Below are positions 5,975 to 6,964 of a stretch of 6,964 nucleotides of DNA, in pieces. The stretch's first letter is position 1, and each line of letters starts with the position of its first letter. The DNA is taken from positions 1 through 6,964 of the forward strand of contig CAMRBT010000079.1 in assembly GCA_947040475.1 (NCBI GenBank), given 5' to 3'. The notes beneath the pieces are model-generated. The model ran no database searches. It worked only from the letters and a program-made list of their open reading frames with translations, and was not told the origin of the DNA. This DNA comes from an uncultured Brevinema sp. (lineage in GTDB: Bacteria > Spirochaetota > Brevinematia > Brevinematales > Brevinemataceae). Position numbers and translations under genes: made by a program.

Positions 5975-6964
5975 ATGAAAATTCGTATAATTCTTTGTGG
6001 TATATTGTTTTTCGTATATTCTTTTACTTTTGCTAATGAAAAAAAATCATCTATTAAATTAAATCCTTTAGGGTTTACCCCTTTGTCTGCAGTACTCATA
6101 TTACCAAAAACAAACAAAATATCTATCACAGTTATTGTTCAAGGTAAAGATAAAGATCATTCTATAGGAACGGTCTACCCTGCTAATTATGGCACAGAAT
6201 TACCTATTCATGGCTTATATGAAGACTACACAAATAGAGTAGTTATACGACAAAAAAAGACTTCTAAAAGATATAAAATAGTCACGGCTAAATTAGATAT
6301 TAGAAATGAAAGTAGATCCAATGAAGAAATGCCTATCGTTCCTAGAGTGGCAAAAAATATTTTACCTCTGGATTCTGTCTTTGATTATGATTTGTATTTT
6401 ACTAGTCTTCCTAATGGGAGCGAAATAATAGGTTTTGACAAAAAAGGTGATATTCGTTATGTCTATCGTAAAAAAAAAGAAAGTCCCACGATGATGAGAA
6501 TGGAAGCAGATGATAAAAACATCTATTTTTTGTATACAATGAACAATCAAAAATATATAAAAAGAGATTTGTTAGGCAATCTTATCTTTAGTAAAGAATA
6601 CGATGCCCATCATGAATCTGTAGATATTGGTGCTGGACAAGAAGTTATTCTTGGTAACTCTCAATGGGGTTGGGAAGATATGGTCTATGAGTTGGATAAA
6701 AAAGGAGATATTACTAAAAAATTATCTCTTGGAGATTTAATAAGAGAATCTACTTCTAAAAAAGATCAAAAATTATTAGAAAAATTAATTTCTGATGATA
6801 AAAATATCTATACTTATAAAAGAAAAGACAGGCGTGTTGACTGGGCTCATGGTAATTCTTTAGTATATGACAAAAAAAATGATAGATTGTTTGTATCCTT
6901 GAGGCATCAGGGAGTGCTTGCTATAAAATATAAAGAATGGAAGTTGGAATGGTTTTTAGCAGAT
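5975..6964 (+). CDS. Arylsulfotransferase (ASST) family protein, exported, 3' end cut by window
   Basis: The first 330 residues of a longer protein (ASST enzymes are roughly 450-600), with no stop before the window end. Characterised members such as E. coli AssT move sulfate from one aryl sulfate to another phenol in the periplasm, through a sulfohistidine intermediate. A signal peptide is visible: MKIR, the hydrophobic ILCGILFFVYSFTF, and likely cleavage after TFA at 20. Residues 29-92 match the family's N-terminal domain (LNPLGFTPLSAV, ISITVIVQGKD, IHGLYEDYTNRVVI). The propeller part has a His pair HHES at 212-215, DWAHGNSLVYD at 289-299 and VSLRHQG at 307-313. These appear to correspond to the active-site His252, His356 and Arg374 of E. 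coli AssT. The catalytic His equivalent to His436 lies outside the window, so activity cannot be judged. The mature visible part has no cysteine. GGGG lies five bases before the ATG. The substrate is unknown. Confidence 0.85.
   Translation, partial: MKIRIILCGILFFVYSFTFANEKKSSIKLNPLGFTPLSAVLILPKTNKISITVIVQGKDKDHSIGTVYPANYGTELPIHGLYEDYTNRVVIRQKKTSKRYKIVTAKLDIRNESRSNEEMPIVPRVAKNILPLDSVFDYDLYFTSLPNGSEIIGFDKKGDIRYVYRKKKESPTMMRMEADDKNIYFLYTMNNQKYIKRDLLGNLIFSKEYDAHHESVDIGAGQEVILGNSQWGWEDMVYELDKKGDITKKLSLGDLIRESTSKKDQKLLEKLISDDKNIYTYKRKDRRVDWAHGNSLVYDKKNDRLFVSLRHQGVLAIKYKEWKLEWFLAD

Noticed and set aside
5932..6129. Minus-strand open frame in the pyrG/arylsulfotransferase gap
   Set aside because: Overlaps the signal-peptide and N-terminal domain coding region of the ASST-like gene on the other strand, which fits a known family; no ribosome-binding site seen.
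6362..6550. Minus-strand open frame of 62 codons
   Set aside because: Antisense to the ASST-like gene and without coding features.

Overview
The window is AT-rich, tightly packed bacterial DNA with eight genes. The genes give little certainty about the organism. A lipoprotein signal and a periplasmic-type arylsulfotransferase homologue suggest a low-GC Gram-negative (diderm) bacterium. A spirochaete or similar lineage is only a guess, and a homology search of PyrG and LysS would settle it. No mobile element, CRISPR array, tRNA or rRNA is visible.

Layout from left to right. (1) Positions 1-1451, minus: class II lysyl-tRNA synthetase lysS, missing only its last residues, with a near-consensus promoter just upstream. 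(2) 1634-2008, plus: a small lipoprotein of unknown function, preceded by a short hairpin. (3) 2026-2060: a perfect 13-bp stem with U-tracts on both sides, a bidirectional terminator between convergent units. (4) 2067-5855, minus: a run of six genes read from right to left. The order is pyrG (CTP synthase), three tandem small paralogues sharing a 'G(Y/F)...SHQM' core, manC (mannose-1-phosphate guanylyltransferase), and a small membrane-anchored protein whose start overlaps the manC stop (TAATG). (5) 5975-6964, plus, diverging from pyrG: the first 330 residues of an exported arylsulfotransferase (ASST) family protein, cut by the window end.

PyrG makes CTP and ManC makes GDP-mannose, so the minus-strand run joins nucleotide synthesis with an activated-sugar step for surface glycans. 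The gaps are short (36, 25, 19 and 35 nt, then a 1-nt overlap) and no terminator interrupts the run, so co-transcription is likely. A good promoter inside the pyrG 3' end (TTGACA, 16 nt, TATTAT) could also express the five downstream genes alone. The three small paralogues are the least explained part. They look like DUF4177-type small alpha/beta proteins, but their common SHQM motif and tandem triplication deserve a closer look.
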